A stretch of DNA of 64,000 bases. It comes from Drechmeria coniospora (lineage: Eukaryota; Ascomycota; Sordariomycetes; Hypocreales; Ophiocordycipitaceae). The notes under the pieces were generated by a model. That model was not told the origin of the DNA, did no database searches, and saw only the letters and a list, made by a program, of their open reading frames with translations. The position numbers and the translations under genes are program-made. Shown piece by piece: positions 45,719 to 56,911 of this stretch (within the stretch, counting starts at the first letter, position 1; each line of letters starts with the position of its first letter). The DNA lies in the NCBI RefSeq assembly GCF_001625195.1, contig NC_054390.1, positions 3,620,027 to 3,684,026 on the forward strand, written 5' to 3'.

Positions 45719-45770
45719 AACACCACCACCGACAACCCCACCACCACCATCACCATCACCACCACCATCA
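45719..45770. repeat. CAC/CAT trinucleotide repeat in the carrier leader
   Basis: About 17 imperfect CAC and CAT triplets directly precede the upstream ATG at 45770. Confidence 0.8.
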
Positions 45771-45805
45771 TGTCGCGCCAGAGCCATGCATTTTGGCCGC
45801 AATGA
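45770..45805 (+). promoter_or_regulatory. Short upstream ORF ahead of the carrier-like gene
   Basis: ATG at 45770 opens an 11-codon frame (MSRQSHAFWPQ) stopping at TGA 45803-45805, six bases before the main ATG at 45812. Two more out-of-frame ATGs at 45786 and 45802 lie in between. If the transcript starts upstream of 45770, these could limit translation of the main frame. Confidence 0.4.
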
Positions 45806-45811
45806 CGTGCG

Positions 45812-47152
45812 ATGGCTTCTGCTTTGCCGCCAGACGCGCCGCCTGCCGTCCTCCCTGACCTCCCCGTCCATGATGACCCGCCCGACCGAGCTCCCCGAAG
45901 CAACGCGGCGACGGCGGCGTCGGCGGCCGGTGTTCGTGCCGTGAGCGCCCAGGTCGTCGCCTTCTACTTTCGCGCGCCGGCAAAGGCGTTCTTCCGCACC
46001 CGCGTCGACTACCTGGCCTACGCTCGCACCCTTCACCAGGCCCAGACGATGCCCCTCTGGCAGGCCATCGCCGACGATCAATTGGCCTCGCGCCGCACCC
46101 TCCTCTGGAGGCAAACATGGCTCTGGTTGCGCGGCACCACGCCGGGCGTCTTGACCTCTGCCGTCAAGCACCAGGGGTGGTCCGTCATACCTCACCAGAT
46201 TCTCCCGCCCCTCATCGCCAACGTCGGTGTCGGTGCCGTCCTGTACACCAGCTACCTGCAAATCCTCGGCCGCCTGCACGAGGAGAGCGGCAAGGCAACC
46301 AAGAGGGTCTATCCGCCACCTTTGCCCCAGCATACCTTTGCCGCCGGCTTTCTCGCCGGTGCTCTCCAGAGCGTTCTCGCTGCCCCGCTCGATGCCCTGC
46401 AAGCCCGTTACGATCACCGTGACCTCATGCCCAACGATGGTAGTGGCAAACCACGAAGCATGTGGACCTTTGGCGCCGAGAAACTGCGCGAGATTGGCCT
46501 CCGTGGCGTCTTTGCCGGCTGGGGGCTGTCTTTTGCCAAGGATAGTCTTGGGAGTGCCGTCTTCTTCAGCATGTTCGAGTACGTCAAGGCCCAGAGCTAC
46601 TACAGCTTCGTCAAGTGGTACTATGGCGGACTCGGTCAGGAAGTCGTCGACATCTTGGCCACGAAACGCCCTTCCAACCAGGACACGGACCGTGACCGCG
46701 AAAAGAGAACGATCCGACCGCATTACGCGTTGGAGCCCATGTTTCTTCTGTGTGCCGGCTTCAGCGCCTCCTTCGCTCAGCAGCTGTTGCTCCACCCCCT
46801 GACGCACTTTCAGGTCGAGCACTGGGACCATCTCGAAGATCTGGACGCGAAGGCGGCGAGGTACAAGAATGCCAAGGGCGCAAGCCTCGACCTGCCCGAA
46901 CGGAGGTGGAGGATGCTGCGCGCCTACTACCACGCCTACCAAGAGACGTGGGCCGCCTGCGCGGCCGAGGCTGCGGCCGACCGTCAAAGTATCGGCCGCT
47001 GGCTTTACCGGGGTTTCTGGTGGAACGCGATCCGTCAGGTACCGAGCACGAGCGCAGGCCTCATCATCTTTGAACTGATACGGCGGAAGTACGGTTTCGG
47101 CTCGGAGGAGGTCCGCATCACCAAGGACGGGTACGACATCCTACTGAACTGA
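45812..47152 (+). CDS. Mitochondrial carrier-like protein, divergent
   Basis: An intronless frame of 446 residues, longer than classic carriers (about 300). One carrier signature is good: LAAPLDALQARYD fits PxDxxxxR, followed by GLRGVFAGWGLSFAKDSLGSAVFFSMFEYVK, the usual second-helix pattern. Another repeat is degraded (LLLHPLTHFQVEHW lacks the acidic residue) and the first (WLWLRGTTPGVLTSAVK) is recognisable only by its G-rich part. The N-terminal 60 residues are Ala/Pro-rich and polar. Such divergent members include proteins of the outer membrane, and transport activity is not assured. Start chosen at the first ATG giving the long frame; three upstream ATGs are in other frames. Confidence 0.7.
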   Translation: MASALPPDAPPAVLPDLPVHDDPPDRAPRSNAATAASAAGVRAVSAQVVAFYFRAPAKAFFRTRVDYLAYARTLHQAQTMPLWQAIADDQLASRRTLLWRQTWLWLRGTTPGVLTSAVKHQGWSVIPHQILPPLIANVGVGAVLYTSYLQILGRLHEESGKATKRVYPPPLPQHTFAAGFLAGALQSVLAAPLDALQARYDHRDLMPNDGSGKPRSMWTFGAEKLREIGLRGVFAGWGLSFAKDSLGSAVFFSMFEYVKAQSYYSFVKWYYGGLGQEVVDILATKRPSNQDTDRDREKRTIRPHYALEPMFLLCAGFSASFAQQLLLHPLTHFQVEHWDHLEDLDAKAARYKNAKGASLDLPERRWRMLRAYYHAYQETWAACAAEAAADRQSIGRWLYRGFWWNAIRQVPSTSAGLIIFELIRRKYGFGSEEVRITKDGYDILLN

Positions 47153-47798
47153 GGAGCGATGGTGCGCCATGGTGTCTGCATCTGCATCAGGAGTTGGAGT
47201 ATGAGGGGTATGGACGACGGGACGTACATGCGTGCATTTTCACTCCCCATCAGCGATCTCCCGAATCTTGCGTTATTGGCTGTATAGATACGATTCGCAC
47301 GCAGTCGCGCATGCTCACTCGCATCAGCAGACATTGTATATATGGATACTCTCATCATGAACCTGCATATTTGCTTGCATCATTGACCTGTTTATATGCT
47401 CGAGCTGGTGACGCCAAGGCTCCAGCCATGAGGCTGCACAACCGCTCACCGTCGATACAACAGGCACTTGCATGGTTGCGGCCGACAGGAACGGATGGAA
47501 GCCAACGCTGTAGAAATGTACACATGAGAGATCGACTACGCATCAAAGTCCGCGAGTCAAAAGTTCAGTCAACTCCTACAGGTCCCACGGTACAGACCGC
47601 TCACTCGGCCCCGGCCTTCACTTACATGCCCACAGTTACACCCGTCGTCACCCTTCTGCCGTCTCCCACCCGTGCAAGATCCGAAACTCCATTTGCAAGA
47701 CCCAAAACTACATCCAGATTGAGGCAAAGAGGGCCATCGTCCTCTCGAGCACTTTCGGCCTGACCAAGCGGATCGAATCGACCCCATCCATCCAAGCC
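47153..47798. other. Convergent 3' spacer between the carrier and CCR4
   Basis: A 646-bp spacer with a 189-codon frame that shows no domain and no codon bias. It is treated as non-coding. Confidence 0.6.
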
Positions 47799-49990
47799 TC
47801 AGCTGCGGGATGCGCCCGAGCCGGTTCCAAAATCCACCTCCCGCTCAGGCGCCTGCTTCTTGTCCTTGCGGGGCTTGATGAAGAACTCGGCCATGATCTG
47901 GATGTGGTCGGCTGGGAAGTGCCAGTTGGGGAACGCCGGCATTCGTTTGAGGTAGTTGGGATCGACGGGACCGAGCAGGTGCACGACCTCCAACGTGTTG
48001 GTCGAGTACCAAATGTAGTCTATGACGTCGGAGAATCCAGGAGTGTAGTTGGTAAAGGCCAGCTCGTCAGCCGTGCCCTTGAGATGCGCGTACGCGTCCC
48101 TCAGGCTGAAGGGATGCTCGATGCCGTCGCGGGTAAAACTTCCGTACTGGTAGTTGGTCAGTTCCAGATGGTTCGGCGGCACGCGGCCGAGCGACATCAG
48201 CTCGTAGACGGATGAGTCCTCGGTCGAGTTGAAATCGCCGCACACGAAGAGCGGTATCTCCGTGTTGGACCGATACTCCTGGCTCGGGCCCGGCTCGGCT
48301 TGGGGCGGCGCCGCGTCTCCCTCGTCTGAACCGGGGATGGTGATCATCTTCTTGTCCTTGACCGCCGGCCACCTCGCGTACTTTTCCGCCAGCTTGGTGA
48401 CGTGCTCCATCAGGATGCCGGTCTGGATGACCTTGACGTCCGCCAGAGCCGAGTCCCAGGTGAGGTGGACGTTGACGAGGATGAGGCGGGCGCCGGTAAG
48501 TCTCGACTCGAAGAAGCAGATGACGGCAATGTTGTCCTTTGGCATGACGCGGTTGAAGACGTCGTGCTGGTTCTTCATGTCGGGGCGGTTGATGGCGATG
48601 GTCGCAAACTCGATGAGCTGCTTGTCGAGCAGGATGTACTTGCTCTGCTTGTAGAACATGGCGCAACCGTCGACCGACTGGGCATCCTTCTCCGACATGG
48701 TCCTGGCGCGTGACTTGGGCCAGTGCACTCCCTTGTAGTCCATCTGGGCCAGCTCGGGGCTGAGATCTTCCTTGAAGGCATCGGTGGAGACCTCTTGCAG
48801 AGCCAGGAAGTCGGCATCCCGGAGCCGGAGCTCCTCCAAGATGCAGTCCTTGCGGTACTCCCAGTGCAGTGCACCAGTCGGGGTATAGCCGTACGTCGAG
48901 GCGGTCGCGTACTTGTCGCAGAGGACGTTCCAGGAGAAGACCTTGACCCGCTCCAAGCCTTCCATGACATCTTCCTGAATGACGATGTTGGCTCGTTGCG
49001 CTGGCGGAGGGGGGACTGCGCGCCATCGCTCCATCAGCCAAAGGTCCATCGGGGGGAGGGATGAGGGTTGAGGTGAGTGAATGTCAACTTACTCGGAGCT
49101 CCTTCTCTCAGCGCGTTGACGAGACTCTTGGTACCCTTGTCCATGATTTCCTGCTTCAGGTTGGGCTCCAAGGGATTCCCTTCTATACCAAGCATTTCCA
49201 AGAGGTGGAGGGAGCCGAGCTCGAAGGGCAGTTCCGATATGTTGTTGTTGAAGAGAAGCAGCTGTCGCAGGTAGGTGCACATGCCCAGCTCCGGCGGCAG
49301 TTCCGAGATTTGGTTGTATGAGGCATCGAGGTGGCGCAGCTGTCGCAGCTCCCCGATCTCCTTGGGCAGGCGCGTGAGCTTGTTGGAGGCGATGTAGAGC
49401 TCGCCGAGGAACTGGTATCGGAACAGCTCGGGGGCCAGGTTCCGGAGCCCCTGGCCGCTCATGTCCATGCTGTGCCAGTCTTGCCGGCGTGCCTCCTTGT
49501 CCAGGTTGTAGGGCGGCCGCCTGTCGTCCGGTTCGTTCTCGCCATCGGCCTGCGTTTTGGAATTCGAAGGGGAGGGGCCTCCGATGCCCCTATTCTCGGA
49601 CGCCTTCAGCCGGGCATAGTAGTGCGGTTGTTGCTGGTCCGTCATGGCCGAATGCGCCCGCTCGGATTCCTTGTGCATGCGCAACTGCTCCTGCCACATT
49701 TCGTTGGGAGGCCCCTGGCCGGCCCGGACGCTGGCGGAGTGCCCGTTGGGCACGGGGTTCGCATTGAAGGCGGACGAGTTGGACATGACGGCGGAACCAA
49801 AGGATGCGTGGTGCGCCAGTCCATTGGCGTTGGGGATGCCGTGCTCGTGCTGCAGGCCCTGGTGGTGCTGGGCTTGGGACGGATGCTGATGCTGGGCATG
49901 CTGCTGGTAGTTGAACAGCAGGTTCGGCATCCCGCGGCCCGCCCCATTCAGCCGGGCGTTGTGCCCTTGCTGGTGGTTTTGGGAGTACAT
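47799..49990 (-). CDS. CCR4: CCR4, catalytic deadenylase of the CCR4-NOT complex
   Basis: Exons 49990-49093 and 49015-47799 encode 704 residues. CCR4 shortens mRNA poly(A) tails. The N-terminal 170 residues are Gln/His/Asn-rich. Leucine-rich repeats follow (about residues 185-285: LGELYIASNKLTRLPKEIG, LRHLDASYNQISELPPELG, FNNNISELPFELG); these bind the NOT1/CAF1 module. The exonuclease-endonuclease-phosphatase domain starts VKVFSWNVLCDKYAT and shows the catalytic set LQEVS (Glu), GDFNST (Asp), DVIDYIWYS (Asp) and FPADHI (His). The intron (donor GTAAGT, 49092-49016) joins the linker EGAP to IPPPPAQRANIV. The frame of exon 2 extends upstream without the LRR region, so the spliced model is preferred. 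Confidence 0.95.
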
Positions 49991-51940
49991 GCCGGCAGGC
50001 TGGTGCCGTGCACAGCGAAGGACGTCGATGGATTAGTTGTGCGTGCCTTTCACGTGAGCACGGTCTGGTGGCTAGTTGTCCGCGTCGGCAGCGGCGCGGA
50101 AGACGGGCTGACACTGCTGTGGTTTGAGATGGAGCCTGGGCAGCATCTGTCGTCTGCCTAGCGTGGTGACTGGGTCGGAAGTCGTTTCGAGGGCAAGTCG
50201 CGGCGATGACGACGGTCTACCCTGGATCACGCGTAGCTCGAAAGGAGGGACTGTGGACAGGACTCGCGGAATGCGCATGGGTCGATGGATCGGGAAGCAG
50301 CAACTATGTCTGCATATATTGTCGCCGATGTCCGCGATGTGTAGTCGATGAAGCGGCCACGGGGATCGACGGACTTGGACGGAACGGAACGAGACGAGAC
50401 GAGACGAGACAGCCAGGTTCGGTGCGGCGGCGGCAGGATGCACAAACGAGTCGCTCTCTGCAAGCGGGATGCCTGCAGTACTTCCGTCGGGCGACGATCG
50501 TGCGCGGCCTGTATGAGCGAGTTTTGAGATTGCTCTGCAATGAAAGCGAGGTCAGCATGCGTTCGTGAACAAATGACGAGGCCGCCCGGGGAGGGGGGGG
50601 GGTGAGGTAAGGCTCGACGAGGCTCGACGGGCCCCCCAGGTTCGCCATCGACCGGCTGCCGGGTTCACGTACAATAACGAGTGAGTGCAATGGAGTTATA
50701 AACACTGAAGAAACCAACTGATACTTGGGCAGAATAATAGTGGCCGATATCGAGGGACAAGCAGAGGTCGGAAGCTGGATCACCGTGGCTGTGCGGTGAC
50801 GAACTGCGTCGGGCTTCCTTTCGCCACGTGACTTGACGCCTCCACAATGCGGCTAGGTCACGTGCAGTTCCATCCCACTAACCTGTACCTGAGTCCCTGA
50901 CAGGTGTGACTTACAGTAGACTCAGTAGTAATACTCCGTAAGGTACTTACATGTACAATGCAAATAGGTATTTCTCGGTTCAAGTACTCCGTACTTCGTA
51001 CTGGGAAAGGTGCTGCCCTTGTACTGGTACTGTACCTGTAGAGATTGCAGAGTACTCCGGAAGTACATGTCACCAACCAACATCAATACTAGCATAGCCA
51101 TCTCATACTCTACACAATGAAGCATCCTCAATTGTTGCGTCGGATTTTCTCCTCCTGAGCATCAATAAACCCTACAGACGCAATCGCTCAGTTCAACTTG
51201 TGTCTGATGCCCCTTTCATTTTTGCAAATACGGACCGGAGCAGATTGCCAGTGGTTGGCCATGTGAATCTGGCCAGAACTTGTGGAACAAAGCATGCCGG
51301 AGATCGTGTCCATGAATTTTGAGGACAAGGAAATTTTCGAGTGCAGGGAAGGTGAAGAATTTTCCCCAATATTATCACGCAGCTGATGTTGGGATGGCTG
51401 CTCCCCAGTCCTGCTTTCTAGAGGCATCTCGTCCCGACTCGGCGTTGCCCTTGTGTGAAACGAACGCACTCGTCGTGCGTTTTCATATCCCGATTGTTGC
51501 ACAGTTTCCGAGTATCGATTCCTGTGCTTTATCCGCTCCTCGTCCACTGCCGATGCCGCCAGAATGAGCTGCTGATGCTCGAATGCCGGCTGCCATTCAG
51601 ACTTGGCCCAGTGGTCGTGCTATTCCCTTCGATAACAAGTGTACTCTAGCTGGAACAGTACATGTAGTCGTACGGAGTATACAGAATGATGATTGTCCGG
51701 CTACTTTTCCGCTAGCTGGATAATATCGCACGGACGCAGATTCACCGAGAAGGACGGGTCTTGAACATGGCCCTCCCTTCCGTGTTCCCCTTGAAATTAC
51801 CTCATAGTAACCGCGCCGAATAAATTCGTTTTCTATTGGGGAGGGCCGCTGCTCTTACATTGCGATCCTTGAGTAGACAGCTCTTTCACGATATTCAAGG
51901 TAGTAAATCCTGAATTATTGTAGTCGGACAAACAGACACC
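49991..51940. other. CCR4 promoter and start of the lower-GC region
   Basis: Near the CCR4 ATG there is GACGAGACGAGACGAGACAG (about 50394-50412) and a short G run near 50595. A CACGTGACTTGACG and TCACGTGCAG pair lies near 50826-50865. GTAC words occur around 50930-51070. GC content falls to the right. A 119-codon minus-strand frame at 51188-51547 has no recognisable domain and is not called. Confidence 0.55.
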
Positions 51941-52701
51941 ATGAGGTTCGACCCAATCTTTACGCCGTTCTTCCTTTTCCTTGGAGTAAGTGAGATATTT
52001 GAAGATAATTATCAGCACCGTCTTACTAATGCCCCGTCCAAGACTCTTGGAAGTGTCGCCCCTCGAGGTGGCTACAAGGTCGCTCTGCCTTCCTGGACGG
52101 TCGAGATCGTACCAGGGAGGACTGTTGTGCTTAATGGCACCATCCAACAGGTTCAAGCCCAACTGAATAGGATGAATCTGAGTCGGACCGCACATGTTCC
52201 AGAAACCGATAATAGCACTCTTCATAGCCGCCATGCTAGTGAAGGCACCTTTTCCTTCCCTGGCTACATCCAGAGTTTCTGCAACGTCTTCCCGAAAGCC
52301 GACCCCAAAAATCTGTTCTCCAGCATTAGAATGTTGAGAGATGACGATGCAAACAAAAAGGAGCCGACTTTGGGTCCTGGTCCCAACCTGTGCTCAAAAA
52401 TAAGCTGCCAGAATTGGGCTGCAGTGTGGTGGTGCAACGATGTGAGTGCACATACACGCAGCAGAACATGGACAAACCTTTCCATCTCTCACCAATGTAC
52501 GTTGAACAATCAGCATGATACTAATACGCATCATAGAATTCGACACCAATGACGCTCAGCAGCGCAAATAGCGTCGCCGACGGTGCCGACTATATCATGG
52601 CAGAATGTGGAGGGTCGAAATCCGACTACAGCGGACAGGTATTCCATCCCACTGGTTGGAACGTGGTGCTCAGATATAGCAACTGTGAGGATCCGAAATA
52701 G
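51941..52701 (+). CDS. Small secreted cysteine-containing protein, unclassified
   Basis: Exons 51941-51985, 52043-52441 and 52537-52701 encode 202 residues. I do not recognise a named family. Splicing of intron 1 (GTAAGT donor, TTACTAAT branch-like site, CCAAG acceptor) builds a clear signal peptide, MRFDPIFTPFFLFLG plus TLGSVA, with cleavage likely after Ala21. The mature part starts with a beta-rich segment (YKVALPSWTVEIVPGRTVVL), then GTIQQVQAQLNRMN. Six cysteines follow in SFCNVF, NLCSKISCQN, WWCND, AECGG and SNCED, enough for three disulfides. Intron 2 (52442-52536) has a GATACTAATA branch-like site; exon 3 reads to VFHPTGWNVVLRYSNCEDPK. Codon use is less GC-biased than in the housekeeping genes. 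Secretion and small size suggest an effector-like role, which is inference. Confidence 0.75.
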
Positions 52702-54067
52702 TAGCCTGTTCATAGTTGCCACCCGGAAAACCGGCAGCTTGGGCGCGGATGGTAGTCATTGACCGAAGGTGTTTGCTGCCCTTGTATACGCTGGTGCAAA
52801 TAGGTATCGGAAATGGCTTCTGCTGCAAGCTCTCTCACCACAGCATTCAAGAAAAAAGCACTCCTTTGTTCACGAACAGAATGCACTGCAGAACCATTAT
52901 CCTCGGACGCTTTCTGGGCATCACGATGTTGCTGGTCCATGTCGAAAAGTTTTCAATATTACTTCCCGATACTGGTCCATTCGCAGACAGATTGAGATAA
53001 ATACCGCGTTTCCAAACGAGAACTACTTACTGTACTGTGTGGAGTAGATGGCGAAGGCACCCGGGCGTAGCATCGACGTCAGAGCGGCGCGAGCGTGTTT
53101 CACTGGTGGGCCTTGCTTGACATTGCTGATACCCTACACAGGCTTGACTTGACACGCTACTCATTCAAAATATAAGAAAAATCAATGGTAGAGGGATGCT
53201 GAAGCTGGCTGGTGTATAGTTGCTAATTCAATAGTTGGATACGCTTTTGCGAGAGGGAGCTTGACTGGATACATTCGCATGTATGACCACTCGGCACGGG
53301 AACGAATCGTGTCTGTGAGGATGTCTTGTCAGAAACCACTCCATATATGGCGGAATCCAGAAATGCGTGAGGTTTTATTAAACTACGTCGACAAATTGCT
53401 TACCGCAGGCCGTCTCCTACAATTTCAGCAATCGAAGTGGTCAAGTTGAAGCCGGGGCGTTCAACGCGCGCACCAAGCCGCAGAAATATCAGCCAAAGCT
53501 TCTCCATAGACGCTTAACCTTGCATTGTTCGATATTTAGCATTTTTGACACTGACCCGAAGCAACAGGCCAGAAGGTCAAACCTTAAGGGGTTGGTTCTG
53601 TTGAAACGCGAAGTTCCCTTCTGCAGATTGGACTAAGCGATAATGAACGTGCTGGCATAGACATCGGAGCTGCTTTTATTTGCCTCGCGCTTCCGAGATT
53701 ATAATGAGATATAATATGAGATATATATATGCGATATATATATATATACATATATCTCGGCGAACGCGTCGGAAGAAAAAAAAATGTTGTCATGGGGTAC
53801 ACATGGAGACAAACTCTACTCTGTATAGCCAAAATGAAGACGAACTGCTATATGTATTAATAACTAGTTATCAAATGAGTTAAGATCCAACACAAACCAA
53901 CGACAGTCCCCATTGCCCAAGCCAGGCAACGCTGCAAGCCCTCGTAGCCTCCTTGGCGGTCGTCATAGATCTGATGAAAGGCCGTTATCTTGGGCATCAT
54001 AAATGCAAAATATCGACAGCAACGACGGTTGTTGCTACCGCATGTTTTTCCGAAATTGGGGTCCCGA
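52702..54067. other. Lower-GC spacer between the two secreted-protein genes
   Basis: No frame above about 95 codons with any domain. An AT microsatellite lies at 53704-53757. GTAC words are nearly absent, unlike in other intergenic regions. Confidence 0.55.
53704..53757. repeat. AT microsatellite with hairpin potential
   Basis: GAGATATATATATGCG faces TATACATATATCTC, so the TA tract can fold into a long hairpin closed by GAGATATA/TATATCTC. Confidence 0.75.
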
Positions 54068-55047
54068 CTATGGGTCAATGGCGCACGTTCTCCCTGGCTG
54101 CCCGCTGGGTTGTGATGGAGAGTTGAATGCGACTTCAATCCAGCGAATTTTCAGCGTGGCAAGATCGCCAACCGCCATGTTGCCGGACCAATACCCGCCA
54201 TTACTCCACATGTTGAGAATAAGCGTGCTTGCCGCTTCGGGCACGTTTATGGTGGTGTTTGCAAGCTTCAGTCCGTTCACGTACCACACGCTTTCTTGAC
54301 TATCCTTGAACCAGTCAAGCCGGTAATTCATCCAGTTGATCACAGTGCCACCGGCCGGTAGCGTTATGTTCTGCGAGGCCCCAGGGACGTCTTGGCCATT
54401 GTCGTCCTGCGAAGGTTGATTGGTAAAGTGTACGTTGTGACCACTCTCCCTCGTCAGGACCTCAATGTCCGACTCCTGGGTGTCGTTGCGGTACGTGAAA
54501 ATTCCGGCGACTGCTCCGGGATCGCCGGATATGTAGGCCGAGACTCGAAAGGAGACGGAGGTTACGTCGGCGAGGCCGAAAAACAACTGACCCCCTTGCT
54601 GGGTGTCATTATCTACCCGATTCGTGACGAGGGACAGAGTTTTCGCCCCGGTGGGACCATCTGTACAGTTTATTCAGTTAAAGGTGTACGAAGACGGCCG
54701 AGAGCAGTGGATTACGAACCGATGACGACGTTTGCCGGAAGGTAGTCCAGGGACGGCCGACCAGCAAGTGACGGCTCTCTATGGCTGTATTGAACCATCC
54801 AATCGCTTAGGTTGGACGAACCGCTGACCTGTTGGGTTGGAGGAAGGCTTCCGGACCCAGGCTGGTAGATAGTTGCCTGTCCCTGCTGAAGGGTTGTGGA
54901 AGCTGAGGCTTTGCGGAAGTCATAGAATCTGTAAAAGGAGAAGACTGTCGGGTTGGAACCGTTGACCGTGAAGGATGTGCAAGGCAAGGCGAGAGATGTG
55001 GCGAGGCATAGCGACAATGCCAAGAGAATGTGGTATGTGAAGGCCAT
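54068..55047 (-). CDS. Secreted GH16-type beta-glucanase / concanavalin A-like protein
   Basis: Exons 55047-54720 and 54660-54068 encode 306 residues. GH16 enzymes cleave or rearrange beta-1,3/1,4-glucans. A signal peptide (MAFTYHILLALSLCLATSLA) leads to the mature start LPCTSFTVNG. The catalytic motif is ESDIEVL with Glu172, Asp174 and Glu176, the ExDxE arrangement of the family. Strands typical of the jelly roll follow: NYRLDWFKDSQESVWYVNG and LILNMWSNGGYWSGNM. The intron (donor GTTCGT, acceptor GTACAG) joins NVVI to DGPTGAKTLSLVTNRVD in frame. Several NxS/T sites suggest N-glycosylation. No GPI signal or carbohydrate-binding module is visible. Whether it acts on fungal or host glucan is unknown. 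It shares the lower-GC composition of its neighbour. Confidence 0.8.
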
Positions 55048-56791
55048 CTGAATCTAAACACTGCCAAGAGGCAGTAATAATAGTAATTGTAGGCTGAGGG
55101 AATAGTCGATCAGATGAATTGCGAATTGTCTGGTCGCCAAGCAAAACTATATATACTCCGTACATAGGCTTGGATCGTGGGACAGCTCCGTGCTCCCTCT
55201 GCAACTGTCACCGGCGAGGAATCGTAGGCACATCCATACACGTGGTTTCCTATGTCTGATAATTCTAGAATCCGAGACCCCTCTTGTCAGCCGCCTCTAC
55301 AAATTTCATGATTTCCATTTACACGGTCCTCGACGGGTATGCGGATACGCCTGCACACGTGTCTACCGAACCAACCCGCTCCCCACCCTTGCCAGCCGGT
55401 GGTTGGAATTTGAAGTTTCAGCCAGCCAGCCACATAGGCTCGAACGGCCATGGTGGCTCACGACAAGACCGACAAGAAGCACTATGGTTGGCCACAAGTT
55501 GTGGGGTTTTGCCCATCAGGAGCAACATTGTCCCAAAAGATGGAGGCAGACTTTCGGCAAAGGAGCCGTGGACCCTGTTGAAACAGGCAGGACGAGCAAG
55601 GGCAACGAAGAAAGAGAAGATGATGAGTGCCGGAATAGGCAATGACCAGACAGTGGGCGATAGCGTCGAAGCAGATTCGGTAATGAGCATTCCAGACGAG
55701 GGAAAGCCGTAACACAACGTCGTGAGGAAGTGCTCGCAAAGGCGCAGTTGATGACGACGACATGCCCACCACTACGGAGTACTCCGTACTCCTGATACTA
55801 TTGCAAAGTACGGAGTACGTAGACACTTGCCGCCTTGGATAGATTTACATGACATTTTCGGCGTTGTTGGATCCCGCAGCAGTGCAGACGTAGTTGGGCT
55901 CCCCGTAAGAATGAATAGGAGGCAATACCGAACGGCCCGACGAGTCTGGGCCCGATTGGAGAGTCTTGGATGCTCTTTTGAATTGAGAAGTGATGTCTCA
56001 AGAATTGGCGGTTGCCGAAGTTGGAGCTAATACAATATTACCTCGACCGTCTTCCGTTTGGTAGTGCTATGAATGGTTCGGTAAGACAACCAGACTCCAA
56101 TCGCGAAGCCCCAGAGTGTAACTATTGGATCCTCCCAATAGTCGCAGAGTCAATCAATCCCATGGACATGTTCGGGGCTTGTCCCGAGTCATGTTTGGCA
56201 GCGTAGATATCGTGACTCATTTCGACTGCTGCCTGGACTTTTGACGACGCCTATCCGGGTGCCAGCACCGTCTCGACGATGAACCCGAGGAAGGGGGGTA
56301 CTTTGACAGAGCAGGTCAAGGTAGAATATTATCGATAGGGAGGTGTGCCATGTCTTGGAAGAGTGGCTGGATGCCGTGCGATGGCGTTTCGACGGCGACC
56401 ACATGGCCATTGGAATGGTGGAAGGAAGCCGGCGAAGGAGTATGGATGCAAGCCAGAGCCGGCAAGGCAAGCCATAGACGGCCTGCTTGGTAATTGACGG
56501 AAATTTCCTGCTGTCTTGATGACCCGCCCGATGCTGCAATGGACCAGGACGTTGTGCGGTGACACGACGTATATGACGACGGTTCTTCGTTGCCCAGTGG
56601 TTGCGGAGGAGCCAGGGACGAAGGGCCAAATGGAGCGTATGGCATCGCACTCTATCCCTCGCAAGTCATCGACTCGTCTAGCCTCATGGGAAACAGAGAG
56701 TACCACTAGAGCGTGGCTAGGAAAGATAATAGATGCTTTCATTCATCATTGACGTACTCGTACTTGCATGATAATACAAATAGCACTTTAA

Positions 56792-56911
56792 CACTTTGGC
56801 ACTTTGGCACGTTGGCACTTTGGCACGTTGGCACGTTGGCACTTTGGCACGTTGGCACGTTGGCACTTTGGCACTTTGGCACTTTGGCACGTTGGCACTT
56901 TGGCACTTTGG
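56792..56911. repeat. 8-bp tandem repeat with two variants, 15 copies
   Basis: Fifteen head-to-tail copies of CAC(T/G)TTGG. The variable base reads T T G T G G T G G T T T G T T along the array. No other position varies, so the two forms are interspersed, as expected from repeated slippage or unequal exchange of short blocks. Confidence 0.92.

Larger units (their letters stand above)
45124..45811. other. Spacer between the amidohydrolase and carrier genes
   Basis: It contains three TTTACAGCAT repeats (about 45435-45470), an inverted TACGGAGTATTAATACTCCGTA near 45598-45620, the CAC/CAT repeat and short upstream ORFs of the carrier gene. No further gene. Confidence 0.6.

Noticed and set aside
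47194..47763. 189-codon frame between the carrier gene and CCR4
   Set aside because: Lies in the convergent 3' spacer, lacks domains and has unbiased codon use.
51188..51547. 119-codon minus-strand frame at the edge of the lower-GC region
   Set aside because: No signal peptide, domain or splice partners.
56189..56742. Three overlapping minus-strand frames that might be a decayed gene
   Set aside because: No recognisable motif in any frame and no consistent order of pieces, so a pseudogene call is not supported.
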